Assembly: GCF_030811455.1 (NCBI RefSeq)
Contig: NZ_JAUSQU010000001.1
Location: 8,060,001 to 8,124,000 of the forward strand
From: Streptosporangium lutulentum
Lineage (GTDB): Bacteria; Actinomycetota; Actinomycetes; Streptosporangiales; Streptosporangiaceae
Length of the DNA stretch: 64,000 nucleotides
Reading direction: 5' to 3'
This document shows, in pieces, positions 56,445-64,000 of the stretch. A model generated the notes under the pieces. The model had not been told where the DNA came from, made no database searches, and was given only the letters and a program-made list of their open reading frames with translations. Every line of letters starts with the position of its first letter. The first letter of the stretch is position 1. The translations under genes were made by a program, and so were the position numbers.

Positions 56445-57611
56445 ATGAGCGATCAGCCCGCCGGGCCGGCTCGGCATCCCGGCGCGACGTCCGGCCGTGA
56501 TCCACATGAGCCTCGCCGGACGGTCACCCCGCTGGAGATCTTCTTCGACCTCGTCCTCGTGGTCGCCGTGTGGCAGGCGGCGGAGAGCCTCCACCGCGCG
56601 ATCGTCGAGGACCACGTGCTGGAAGGCGTGGCCGGTTACGCGGCGGTGTTCTTCGCCATCTGGTGGGCGTGGGTCAGCTGGACGTGGTTCTCAAGCGCCT
56701 TCGACAACGACGACACGATCCACCGGGTCTCCGCCTTCGTGCAGATGTTCGGGGCACTGGTGCTCGCAGCCGGGGTGGCACCGGCCTTCGCGGGGGATTC
56801 CGGCATCGCGGTGAGCGGCTATGCGATCATGCGGTTCGCCATGGCCGGCCAGTGGTTGCGCGTGGCGGCCGTCGACCCCGGCATGCGTCCGGCGGCCCTG
56901 CGGTTCGCCGTGGGCATCGCCGGGGTCCAGATCCTCTGGATCGCTCGCCTCGCGGTTCCCGGGGTGTGGGGCGCGGTGGCGTTCGTCCTGCTCTGTGCGG
57001 TGGAGCTGGCCATTCCATGGTGGGCCGAGCGGGAACGGATCACGCCCTGGCACCCGCGCCACATCGCCGACCGTCACATGGTCTTCACCATGATCGTGTT
57101 AGGCGAGACGGTGCTCGCCTCGACGATCGCGTTCAGGGCGGGGATGGCGGCCGGGGCTTCCTTCTCCGTCCTGTTTCTTGGGGGACTCAGCGGGTTCGCC
57201 CTCGTGTGCTCGATGTGGTGGCTCTGCAACGTCCCGCCCGCCCGTCGCCTCCTCCACGACAACCGCCACGCCTTCGTCTGGAGCTACGGCCACTACTTCG
57301 TCCTCTCCTCGATCGCGGCCTCCGGGGCCGGGCTCGCGGCGATCATCGCGCTCAAGGTCGGCCCGTTGAGCGATTTCTCCGTGATGGCGGTCAGGGGGGC
57401 CGTCGCGATTCCGGTCGCTCTCTTCCTGCTGAGCGTCTGGTTCGTGCACATCCGGCCGCACCGTCCCCGCTCCGCCCTCAGCGCCTCGTATCCGGTCACG
57501 GCCCTGCTGGTGCTGCTCGTCGTGTTCACGCCTCTGCCGCTGGAGCTGACCGCTCTGATCATGGTCGGCGCCGTCTTCGCCGTGGAGGTCACCCAAGGCG
57601 ACCCGGATTGA
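56445..57611 (+). CDS. Low temperature requirement A (LtrA) family membrane protein
   Basis: The 388-residue product has the LtrA motif VTPLEIFFDLVLVVAVWQAAESL near the N-terminus, conserved YAAVFFAIWWAWVSWTWFSSAFDNDD, and about twelve hydrophobic segments. LtrA was found in Listeria as needed for growth in the cold; its biochemical function is unknown. ATG 56445 was chosen for its spacing from AGGGGG at about 56432. It is divergent from vanZ. The gap 57612-57797 to kynU has no gene. Confidence 0.87.
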   Translation: MSDQPAGPARHPGATSGRDPHEPRRTVTPLEIFFDLVLVVAVWQAAESLHRAIVEDHVLEGVAGYAAVFFAIWWAWVSWTWFSSAFDNDDTIHRVSAFVQMFGALVLAAGVAPAFAGDSGIAVSGYAIMRFAMAGQWLRVAAVDPGMRPAALRFAVGIAGVQILWIARLAVPGVWGAVAFVLLCAVELAIPWWAERERITPWHPRHIADRHMVFTMIVLGETVLASTIAFRAGMAAGASFSVLFLGGLSGFALVCSMWWLCNVPPARRLLHDNRHAFVWSYGHYFVLSSIAASGAGLAAIIALKVGPLSDFSVMAVRGAVAIPVALFLLSVWFVHIRPHRPRSALSASYPVTALLVLLVVFTPLPLELTALIMVGAVFAVEVTQGDPD

Positions 57612-57797
57612 CCGTCGATGCTCACACGCGTCACGTCCCGGGGGCCGGCCGGACCTCGGCCGGTGGGGTCGCCGGGCGGAGCGTCGCCGGGACCCGGCCT
57701 GCCGCGGGGAATCCTGCGCCATAACCACCCGATACTCCGATATGTGCTGATACAGGATGATAGAAGGATTGGTAAGCGTCTACCCCGGAGATGATCT

Positions 57798-59051
57798 GTG
57801 GCCATCAGCCGCGCGGAGTGCGTCGCACTCGACGTCGACGATCCCGTCAAGCACTTCAGGGATGATTTCGTCCTTCCCGACGGGACGATCTATCTGGTCG
57901 GAAACTCCCTCGGCGCCCCGCCGAAGGCCGCCCTGGCCGCGGTGACGCGGACCGTGGAGGAGGAGTGGGGAGGACGCCTGGTCTCCGGCTGGAACGTCTC
58001 CGGCTGGTTCGACCTGCCGCTGACCACCGGTGACCGGCTCGCTCCGCTGATCGGTGCTGGTCCCGGCCAGGTCGTGGTGGGCGAGACCACCTCGATCGCG
58101 ATCGTCAAGGCCGTCTCCGCCGCCCTGGGTCTCCGCCGGGACCGCCGCGTGATCATTTCCGACCTGGCCAGCTTCCCGACCGACCGGTACATGGTCGAGG
58201 GACTGGTCAAGGCGCTGGGCGGCTACGAGATCCGCGACCTCCGTGACCTCCGCGACGGCGAGGACCTCGGAGACGTGCTCTCGGGCGCGCTCGCCGACGA
58301 CGTCGCGTGCGTGCTCCTGTCGCAGGTGGACTACAGGACGGGAGTCCGCCACGACGCGGACGCGGTGACCGCGCAGGTCCAGGCGGCGGGCGCGCTGATG
58401 ATCTGGGACCTGTGCCACAGCGCCGGAGCCATGCAGGTGGACATGTCCGAGGCCGACTTCGCCGTCGGATGCACGTACAAGTATCTCAACGGCGGCCCGG
58501 GAGCCCCCGCGTTCATCTACGTCCACCCCCGCCACCAGGCCGAGGCGGAGCACATGCTGACCGGCTGGCACGGTCATGCGGCGCCGTTCGCGTTCGAGCC
58601 CGGCTTCCGCCCCGCCGACGGCATCCGCCGCTTCACCGTGAGCACCCCGCACGTGCTGTCCTACGCTCCGCTCAACGCGGCGCTGGACATCTGGGAGCGG
58701 GTGGACATGGCCGAGGTGCGAGCCAAGAGCGTGGCGCTGACCTCGCTGTTCATCGAGCTCGTCGAGGAGTTCTGCGCGCCGTACGGCCTCACGCTGGTCT
58801 CGCCCCGCGATCCCGGGCGCCGCGGCAGCCAGGTCGGGTTCAGCCACCCCGACGGCTATCCGATCATGCGCGCCCTGATCGACCGCGGCGTGCACGGCGA
58901 CTTCCGCGCTCCCGACGTGCTCCGGTTCGGTTTCGCGCCGCTCTACATCCGGTTCGCCGACGTCTACGACGCGGCCGCGACCCTGGCCGAGGTGCTGGAG
59001 AAGGAGCACTGGCGAGACGAGCGGTATCAGCGGCGCCTCGCCGTCACCTGA
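57798..59051 (+). CDS. kynU: Kynureninase
   Basis: This PLP enzyme cleaves kynurenine to anthranilate and alanine. The 417-residue product has FPTDRYMVEGL, LLSQVDYRTGVRHD, the PLP-binding aspartate in IWDLCHSAGAMQVD and the lysine region FAVGCTYKYLNGGPGAPAF, then FTVSTPHVLSYAPLNAALDIWE and HGDFRAPDVLRFGFAPLY. GTG 57798 has GGAG upstream. Other kynurenine-pathway genes are absent. With the NadB-NadC fusion in the window, tryptophan breakdown here likely serves anthranilate formation instead of NAD synthesis. Confidence 0.94.
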   Translation: MAISRAECVALDVDDPVKHFRDDFVLPDGTIYLVGNSLGAPPKAALAAVTRTVEEEWGGRLVSGWNVSGWFDLPLTTGDRLAPLIGAGPGQVVVGETTSIAIVKAVSAALGLRRDRRVIISDLASFPTDRYMVEGLVKALGGYEIRDLRDLRDGEDLGDVLSGALADDVACVLLSQVDYRTGVRHDADAVTAQVQAAGALMIWDLCHSAGAMQVDMSEADFAVGCTYKYLNGGPGAPAFIYVHPRHQAEAEHMLTGWHGHAAPFAFEPGFRPADGIRRFTVSTPHVLSYAPLNAALDIWERVDMAEVRAKSVALTSLFIELVEEFCAPYGLTLVSPRDPGRRGSQVGFSHPDGYPIMRALIDRGVHGDFRAPDVLRFGFAPLYIRFADVYDAAATLAEVLEKEHWRDERYQRRLAVT

Positions 59052-59123
59052 GGACGGCGTTCCGTCCGTGAAGCCGTACCGGCGAAAAACACCCGTTCCG
59101 GGGGTTCGCCGGTACGGGACGGA

Positions 59124-59903
59124 TCAGAGTCGGCGTCCTCGGAACATCGGGTATTTGGTCTCCCAGTACTTCCAGCCTTCCACCCTCGCCGGGACGTTGG
59201 CTATTCCGGCGGTGACCCTGCGCACGTCGCAGGTGGTGATCCTGCGCCACGCCGTGAAACCGAGCCTGTAGCCGAAGACGCGGTACCACATGTTGCCGTA
59301 CATGCCCTTGGTGATCGGCTGGGTGTACTGGTGCCCGGTCTCGACGATGTACTCCTCGGCGAGCAGGGGGCTGTCCATGTCTCGTATCCGGAACAGCCGT
59401 CTGGCCGCGCGGACCACGTCGTCCCTGGTGATCTCCGTGTTTCTCTCCACCTCGGGATTGATTTCCCGCTCAAGCTCGATCTCGGCGTACACGCGGTGCT
59501 GCCGGTTGACCGACACGTTCATCTCCCCGCCGGGACCGTCGATGAAGCGGGTGCGAGGGACGAAGAAGTTCTTCGGCTGGGCGGAGTGGAACTTGAAGTA
59601 GAGCCTCGGCCTGCACAACCTTCTGTGCCTGCCCGTCGTGGTGGTGGCCTCGGCGGTGGGCGCGGCCGTGGGAGGCGCGGTGGGAGGCGGCTGCAGGCGG
59701 GAGACGATCGGGGTGAGCGCCGGCCTCTCGGACGAGAGCAGGTTGTCGCGCTGGGATGCGCCGGCGGATGAAGACAGGGTGGCGGCGAGGGTCACGGAGA
59801 GAGAGCCGGCCAGGGTCAACGTCGCCAAACCCTTGTGGGACCGGCCGTCCTTCGGCCGGATACGCGTGTTCGCGGAATCCGTTCGGGAATTAGGCGTGGA
59901 CAT
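59124..59903 (-). CDS. Secreted protein of unknown function
   Basis: The 259-residue product has an N-terminal signal (SHKGLATLTLAGSLSVTLAATLSSSAGAS), a Pro/Thr/Ala-rich linker (PPPTAPPTAAPTAEATTTT) and a C-terminal globular domain with a basic LYFKFHSAQPKNFFVPRTRFID segment and ERNTEITRDDVVRAARRLFRIRD. I do not recognise this domain. ATG 59903 has AAAGGA upstream on the minus strand; longer in-frame starts precede it. It lies alone and is possibly lineage-specific. Confidence 0.72.
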   Translation of the reverse strand: MSTPNSRTDSANTRIRPKDGRSHKGLATLTLAGSLSVTLAATLSSSAGASQRDNLLSSERPALTPIVSRLQPPPTAPPTAAPTAEATTTTGRHRRLCRPRLYFKFHSAQPKNFFVPRTRFIDGPGGEMNVSVNRQHRVYAEIELEREINPEVERNTEITRDDVVRAARRLFRIRDMDSPLLAEEYIVETGHQYTQPITKGMYGNMWYRVFGYRLGFTAWRRITTCDVRRVTAGIANVPARVEGWKYWETKYPMFRGRRL

Positions 59904-60344
59904 AGAAATACCATTCCTTTCGGAACGCGGCCCGTGACCGCGACTAACCCATTGACCGCAACACGGTCCATATCCATGGGCCGGGCGACTCAGCGTGACA
60001 ATATAGATACTTACAGTCGCAATGAGTCGGCTCTGTGACGCCACGCCGATGTGGAGCCCACTTGACAGGGAAAGCACCGGTTAAGAGACGGTGACGCCAA
60101 TTGGTCGCCGGTCACTGGCTATGGGCATGTTGCTCACGCCCGATTCCGCCGAATGTGTTCGGGTGTGAGCGCGTGACGAGCCCCGGCCCCGCGGGAAATC
60201 GTCCTGGGTTAATCGTGTATTTCGTGAATTCAGTTGATCTACGGTATTTTCTCCGGCGCTGTAGCTCTCCGCACGCCTAGGGCAATGAAGTGATAGGTGA
60301 GGAAAGCCCGACTTGATCGGGAGGTGAGTGGAATGCGCGGAGCG
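59904..60344. other. Gene-free stretch before the MmcQ gene
   Basis: I see no supported gene in these 441 bases. The first part (to about 60060) contains the AT-rich TATATT patch that may be the promoter of the secreted-protein gene; the rest contains mixed sequence with no terminator-like hairpins. Confidence 0.4.
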
Positions 60345-60716
60345 TCAACCGGTGGCGTCGAGCTCGGCGACGAGCTTCTTGGGCGCGATCGCCCGGTAGC
60401 TCTCCTCGACCCAGTCGAGCAGCACCTCGGTCTCCGGCAGCTCGCCCATCAGCGGAATCGTCACCCACCCCGCCTTGCCGAGCCCGTACCCCGAGGGTTT
60501 GACGCCCTCGGCGGCAAGCGCGTGGCCACCTGACTCCGGCAGCTTCACCCCGGCGCTCGGGCTCCACTTCTCGGTCGGCTCCTCGACGCCGAGAAACAGG
60601 AAGATCTTCTTGTTGACCTTGACGACGGTCTCGCCCCACGGATGGTCCTCGTAGGCCCCCGGCAGGCCGAGTGCGAACTCGCGCAGCGTCTGACGGACCT
60701 CACGCCATTTATCCAT
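60345..60716 (-). CDS. MmcQ/YjbR family protein
   Basis: The 123-residue product has the family elements LGLPGAYEDHPWGETVVKVNKKIFLFLG and EGVKPSGYGLGKAGWVTIPL, DWVEESYRAIAPKKL. MmcQ/YjbR proteins are small alpha/beta DNA-binding-like domains of uncertain function. ATG 60716 overlaps the upstream DUF2293 gene by 8 bases, so they are co-transcribed. A longer start in the same frame is not needed. Confidence 0.87.
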   Translation of the reverse strand: MDKWREVRQTLREFALGLPGAYEDHPWGETVVKVNKKIFLFLGVEEPTEKWSPSAGVKLPESGGHALAAEGVKPSGYGLGKAGWVTIPLMGELPETEVLLDWVEESYRAIAPKKLVAELDATG

Positions 60717-61776
60717 GCGGCACATTGTGCCCCGGGGCACCGACGTTCGTCCGCCAGCGATCGAGCACCCGGTCGATGGTCGCCCGGATCCGCTCCCTGG
60801 CCTCGGCGCGGGGCACCCCCGACATCAGCAGCCGGTCGTAGTCGGTGTCGAGGTGCCGCACCGAGGCGACCACGGCCAGCGTGATCGCGTTCTCGTCGAA
60901 CACCTTGGCGGCGGCGGTCCGGCCCACTCGGCCGCTGCCCCGCAGGCCGGCGTGCCGGGCGATCTCCTCGGCCCGTTCGGGCGGGCAGCCGGGGAACATC
61001 CGGGTGATCTCCACGGCCATCCTGTCCTGGAACTCCACGTCCTCTCCGGCCCGCCGTTCCCGGTCGCGCTCCCGGCGGCGCAGCCGTACCTCCTCGTCGG
61101 CCAGGCACCGCTCCTCGGCCGACTCCAGCGCGCTCTCCTCGACCAGAACGCCCAGCCGCTCGTAACGCTTGCGCCGCGCGTTGAACCGGACCACCACGGC
61201 GGCCAGCCCGCTCTCCTTCTTGGCCCGGCGGCTGAGCGCCGCGTCACCCGCGGGGAGGAGGAGCAGGTGATCCATGTCCGCGCAGGTCAGGCAGTGCGGT
61301 CCGGCACTCTCCATGATCAGGTAAGGGCCGGTGCCGCCGCAGCCCGCGCATTCCCAGCCCTTCGGCTGCTCGACCACCATCAGGTCGGGAGCCTTGCTCT
61401 GCCGCTCGGCGAGCTGCCGCCGCCGGGCCTCGCTCAGATCCGGTGAGACCCAGTGGGTCCGGAAGGCGCTGTCGTCCCCGTCGGAGACGAACCGCAGTTC
61501 CCCGCGATCGCGGCCGCCCGAGACGTACGGGGTCTCGCTGGGGGTGAGCCCCTTGGCCAGCGCCCAGCGCCGGAGCATCGCCACCGCGTCGGTCATCTTG
61601 GCGCCGTCCACGGCCGCGAGCTCCTCAAGCACGGGGGCCCTGCCCTGCCGCCAGACGTCCACGTGCCTGGCGTACAGCCAGCCGACCCCGGTCAGCACGT
61701 CGAGCGCGGTCACGAATTTCCGCTGCGCGAGCGCGGCCTCCGCCGCCTCCACGATCCGGCGTTCGAGTTTGCTCAC
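60709..61776 (-). CDS. DUF2293 domain-containing protein
   Basis: The 355-residue product has a helical N-terminus, a zinc-ribbon-like CAGCGGTGPYLIMESAGPHCLTCADMDHL with a C..C..C..C pattern, and a C-terminal region (DRMAVEITRMFPGCPPERAEEIARHAGLRGSGRVGRTAAAKVFDENAI) that I associate with DUF2293. Its TAA stop overlaps the MmcQ start. Possibly a nucleic-acid-associated protein. The frame is long and clean; function unknown. Confidence 0.82.
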   Translation of the reverse strand: MSKLERRIVEAAEAALAQRKFVTALDVLTGVGWLYARHVDVWRQGRAPVLEELAAVDGAKMTDAVAMLRRWALAKGLTPSETPYVSGGRDRGELRFVSDGDDSAFRTHWVSPDLSEARRRQLAERQSKAPDLMVVEQPKGWECAGCGGTGPYLIMESAGPHCLTCADMDHLLLLPAGDAALSRRAKKESGLAAVVVRFNARRKRYERLGVLVEESALESAEERCLADEEVRLRRRERDRERRAGEDVEFQDRMAVEITRMFPGCPPERAEEIARHAGLRGSGRVGRTAAAKVFDENAITLAVVASVRHLDTDYDRLLMSGVPRAEARERIRATIDRVLDRWRTNVGAPGHNVPHG

Positions 61777-61906
61777 CCCGCCAGCTTGCCGTATCCGACG
61801 GTCCGCCGTGGCCCGCGTGGCCGCCGGGGGTCATGGGGGTTCGGCACGGCGATAAGGGGCGTGGCGATCAGGGGCGTGGGGGGTCGGCGCGGCGGTCGGG
61901 GTCACC

Positions 61907-62015
61907 TCCCGGCGGTGGTGACCCGGGGCTCTCGGTGCGCTCCCCGGCGGTGGTGACCCGGGGCTCTCGGTGCGCTTCCCGGCGCTGGTGACTCGGGGCT
62001 CTCGGCGCGGCGGCT
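61907..62015. repeat. Three 35-bp tandem repeats
   Basis: Units of about 35 bases (GGCGGTGGTGACCCGGGGCT core) start near 61911, 61946 and 61981, the third with three substitutions. They fill the 293-base gap between the DUF2293 and hydrolase genes, in which I see no gene. Confidence 0.75.
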
Positions 62016-62069
62016 TGGAAGGTCGGGCGGGGCCTTCGGCGCACGGCGGCGCACCTTGAGCCCCGGCCC

Positions 62070-62825
62070 TCAGACCGCGGTCGTCGTCTCTTGACGGAAG
62101 TGCTCGATCAGATGCCGCGAAACCGCCTCCGGCTGCTCGACGTTGGCCAGGTGGGCCGCTCCGGGCAGGACGGCCAGAACGGAGCCGGGAATGCCGGAGA
62201 CGATCCGCTCCGCGTGCTCGGGGGGCGTGGCGGGGTCGTCGGCGCCGGCCAGCACGAGCGTGGGCGCCTTGATCAGGGGGAGGTCGGAGCGGAGATCCAT
62301 GCCCCCGATCGCCTCGCAGCAGGCGGCGTAGCCCTCGGCGGAGATGCCGGCGAGCATCGCGATGTACGGCTCCCGCCCGCCGTACCCGGGGGTGAACCAC
62401 CGGGCGGTGATCGCCTCGGCGATCGACGCTGTGCCTCCCTCGCGGACCGCGTTCGCCCGCTCGGACCAGAACTCGGGGGTGCTCAGCTTGGCCGATGTGC
62501 ACAGCAGCGCGAGCCGGTCGATCCGTTCGGGCGCGTGCGCGGCCAGCCACATGCCGAGCATGCCGCCGAGTGAGAGCCCGGCGAAGGAGACCACGGGCAG
62601 CTCCAGACGATCCAGTAGTTCCAGCACGTCACCGCCCAGGTCGGCGATCGAGCACTCCCCGTTCGCGGGCGACCGCCCGTGCCCTCGGTGGTCGAACCGG
62701 ATGACCCGGAAGTGCTCGGTCAACGCGTCCATCTGCGGGTCCCACATTTCCAGCGTGGTGCCCAGCGAGCTGGAAAGCATGATCGGTCGCGCCTTAGCGG
62801 GACCGGCGATTTCGTAATGCAGCAT
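62070..62825 (-). CDS. pcaD: Alpha/beta hydrolase, 3-oxoadipate enol-lactonase-like
   Basis: The 251-residue product has the alpha/beta hydrolase oxyanion region MLSSSLGTTLEMWDPQ, the nucleophile elbow FAGLSLGGMLGMWLA, then VLAGADDPATPPEHAERI and the His region PGAAHLANVEQPE, a pattern seen in PcaD of the beta-ketoadipate pathway. ATG 62825 starts MLHYEIAG, and the upstream frame adds an unrelated leader. Other aromatic-degradation genes are absent, so a general esterase role is equally possible. Confidence 0.75.
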   Translation of the reverse strand: MLHYEIAGPAKARPIMLSSSLGTTLEMWDPQMDALTEHFRVIRFDHRGHGRSPANGECSIADLGGDVLELLDRLELPVVSFAGLSLGGMLGMWLAAHAPERIDRLALLCTSAKLSTPEFWSERANAVREGGTASIAEAITARWFTPGYGGREPYIAMLAGISAEGYAACCEAIGGMDLRSDLPLIKAPTLVLAGADDPATPPEHAERIVSGIPGSVLAVLPGAAHLANVEQPEAVSRHLIEHFRQETTTAV

Positions 62826-62970
62826 GCATACCTGCCGAATAGAAGTTTTTATCAGACAAAGCTTAGCCGATAGGCCGATTTCGACATATAAGGACCCCTG
62901 CATTGCTGGAAATCGCCACATCTCTGATGGGTAACGCCTAGCATTCGGGCACGGAACTGGAAGGGAGCTC

Positions 62971-63777
62971 ATGATCGGGTTTAATTCTGCGACCACGCCT
63001 GATTACGTATTCGACAATAATGGGGACCATTCGGTCGATCAGCACCGTTATCTGGCCGAACTCCTGGATCCCCTGACGTTCGAGCGCCTCAGGCAGACCG
63101 GCGTCACCGATGGCTGGAACTGCCTGGAGGTGGGTGCCGGCGGAGGCAGCGTGGCCCTGTGGCTGGCCGAGCGGGTGGCGCCGACCGGGAGTGTGCTCGC
63201 CACCGACATCAAGCCCGGTCTCATCCCCCGTCGTCCCGGGCTCACCGTCGCCCAGCACGACATCGTGAATGATCCGTTGCCGGAGAGCGCGTTCGACCTG
63301 ATCCACGCCCGGCTCGTGCTGAGCCATCTGCCGCGGCGCCGGCAGGTGCTGGAGCGCCTGCGCACCGTGCTGCGGCCGGGCGGGTGGCTCCAGATCGACG
63401 AGATCGACATCACGCACTGGGTCGCACCGCCGACCCTCGGCCCGCGGGTGAGAGACCTGTACGGGGCGTACGTCGCCGCCATGACCCGGGTCCTGAGCGC
63501 CGCGGGCAGCGATCCGACCTGGGGCAGGTCCGCCGCGCGGGACATGAAGGAGGCGGGGCTGGTCGAGGTCGATCCGGTGTGCTGGACCGAGATGTGGGGA
63601 CCGGGCTCTCCCGGGGTCGGTCTTCTGATCAGCAACAGCCTTCATCTGGAGGACCGTCTTCTGGAGGCGGGGATGACCCGGAGCCGGCTCCGGGAGGTTC
63701 GCGAGGTCATGGCGGATCCCGAGTTCAGGACGCCGTCCTTCGCCGTCCACTCGATTCTCGCCCGCGGACCGTCGTGA
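62971..63777 (+). CDS. Class I SAM-dependent methyltransferase
   Basis: The 268-residue product has motif I CLEVGAGGGSVALWLAERVAPTGSVLATDI, the post-motif FDLIHARLVLSHLPRRRQVLERLRTVLRPGGWLQIDE and a C-terminal helical region. Such enzymes often act on small molecules or antibiotics. ATG 62971 has GGAAGGGAG upstream. It is divergent from the hydrolase gene. The last 220 bases of the window (63778-64000) hold no supported gene. Confidence 0.88.
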   Translation: MIGFNSATTPDYVFDNNGDHSVDQHRYLAELLDPLTFERLRQTGVTDGWNCLEVGAGGGSVALWLAERVAPTGSVLATDIKPGLIPRRPGLTVAQHDIVNDPLPESAFDLIHARLVLSHLPRRRQVLERLRTVLRPGGWLQIDEIDITHWVAPPTLGPRVRDLYGAYVAAMTRVLSAAGSDPTWGRSAARDMKEAGLVEVDPVCWTEMWGPGSPGVGLLISNSLHLEDRLLEAGMTRSRLREVREVMADPEFRTPSFAVHSILARGPS

Positions 63778-64000
63778 GCCGAGGGGGAGGACGCCGGACC
63801 GTGTCGTCCCCTGCTCGCCGGGCTGCTCGTGCCGTACGCCCGTGGCCCTGACCGTCCGGGTCGCGTGCCCGTGGGGCTGGGGTGTTCGTGCTGTGGGTGG
63901 CCTCGGATCGGTGACGAAAAAGCCGTCGCGGCACATCGCCAGAGGTCTCATAGGCGATGTTTTCCGAGTGGTCTCACCGTACTCGTGGTCCGTTGATGTC

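Overview
The window looks like part of the chromosome of a high-GC Gram-positive actinomycete, most likely a member of the Streptosporangiaceae (Streptosporangium-like). The pointers are the strong G+C bias with third-position GC in every gene, frequent GTG starts, several apparently leaderless promoters, Lsr2, a DivIVA-domain coiled-coil protein, actinobacterial-type SAM-IV and c-di-AMP riboswitches, and the conserved order tilS-hpt-ftsH-folE-folP-folB-folK-DUF3180. The assignment rests on gene content and recalled family features, not on a database search.

Layout. 1-7400: end of tilS, then hpt, ftsH, folE and a tightly overlapping folate operon (folP, an NTF2-like protein, folB, folK, DUF3180 membrane protein). 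7575-11430 (minus): a SAM-IV riboswitch-led operon of a class V aminotransferase, an orphan NuoD and a membrane acyltransferase. 11605-16283: TerC, an MFS exporter, a cytochrome P450 and a MidA-like methyltransferase. 16741-18045: an IS200/IS605-type element carrying an IscB whose RuvC-III segment is missing, with a probable omega RNA in front. 18105-25330: a cofactor cluster (DUF2520 protein, panC, a fused nadB-nadC, coaX) and lysS. 25314-29809: a second P450, a TetR-type remnant, a small HTH protein, a c-di-AMP riboswitch-controlled NlpC/P60 hydrolase and a GNAT of the N-acetylglutamate synthase type. 29898-37108: an RDD membrane protein with a long Pro/Gln/Gly/Tyr repeat tail, small ORFs, lsr2, clpC and a lone EboE-like gene. 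37138-43558: DNA-integrity genes mutY, disA and radA, then a MerR-thioredoxin pair and a methyltransferase. 43975-50349: a TIM-barrel isomerase, a TetR regulator, an EtfD-like membrane Fe-S oxidoreductase, an unknown protein with a GT4 glycosyltransferase, and CsoR. 50438-63777: mixed housekeeping and accessory genes (gamma-carbonic anhydrase, DivIVA-domain protein, GntR regulator plus small protein, VanZ, LtrA, kynureninase, a secreted protein, MmcQ/YjbR, DUF2293, an alpha/beta hydrolase, a methyltransferase).

Connections. DisA makes c-di-AMP and the NlpC/P60 gene carries a c-di-AMP riboswitch, so synthesis and one output of the same second messenger sit 10 kb apart. RadA, DisA and MutY are clustered and all concern DNA integrity. 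FolE, FolP, FolB and FolK form most of the dihydropterin/folate pathway. PanC and CoaX feed CoA synthesis, and NadB-NadC feeds NAD synthesis.

The most unusual item is the IscB with intact PLMP, RuvC-I, bridge helix, RuvC-II, HNH and C-terminal domains but an in-frame loss of the RuvC-III region. Also notable are the NadB-NadC fusion, the SAM riboswitch in front of an orphan NuoD operon, a shared palindrome linking a GntR regulator to a small protein gene, and several intergenic tandem repeats (units of 8, 20, 35 and 45 bp).
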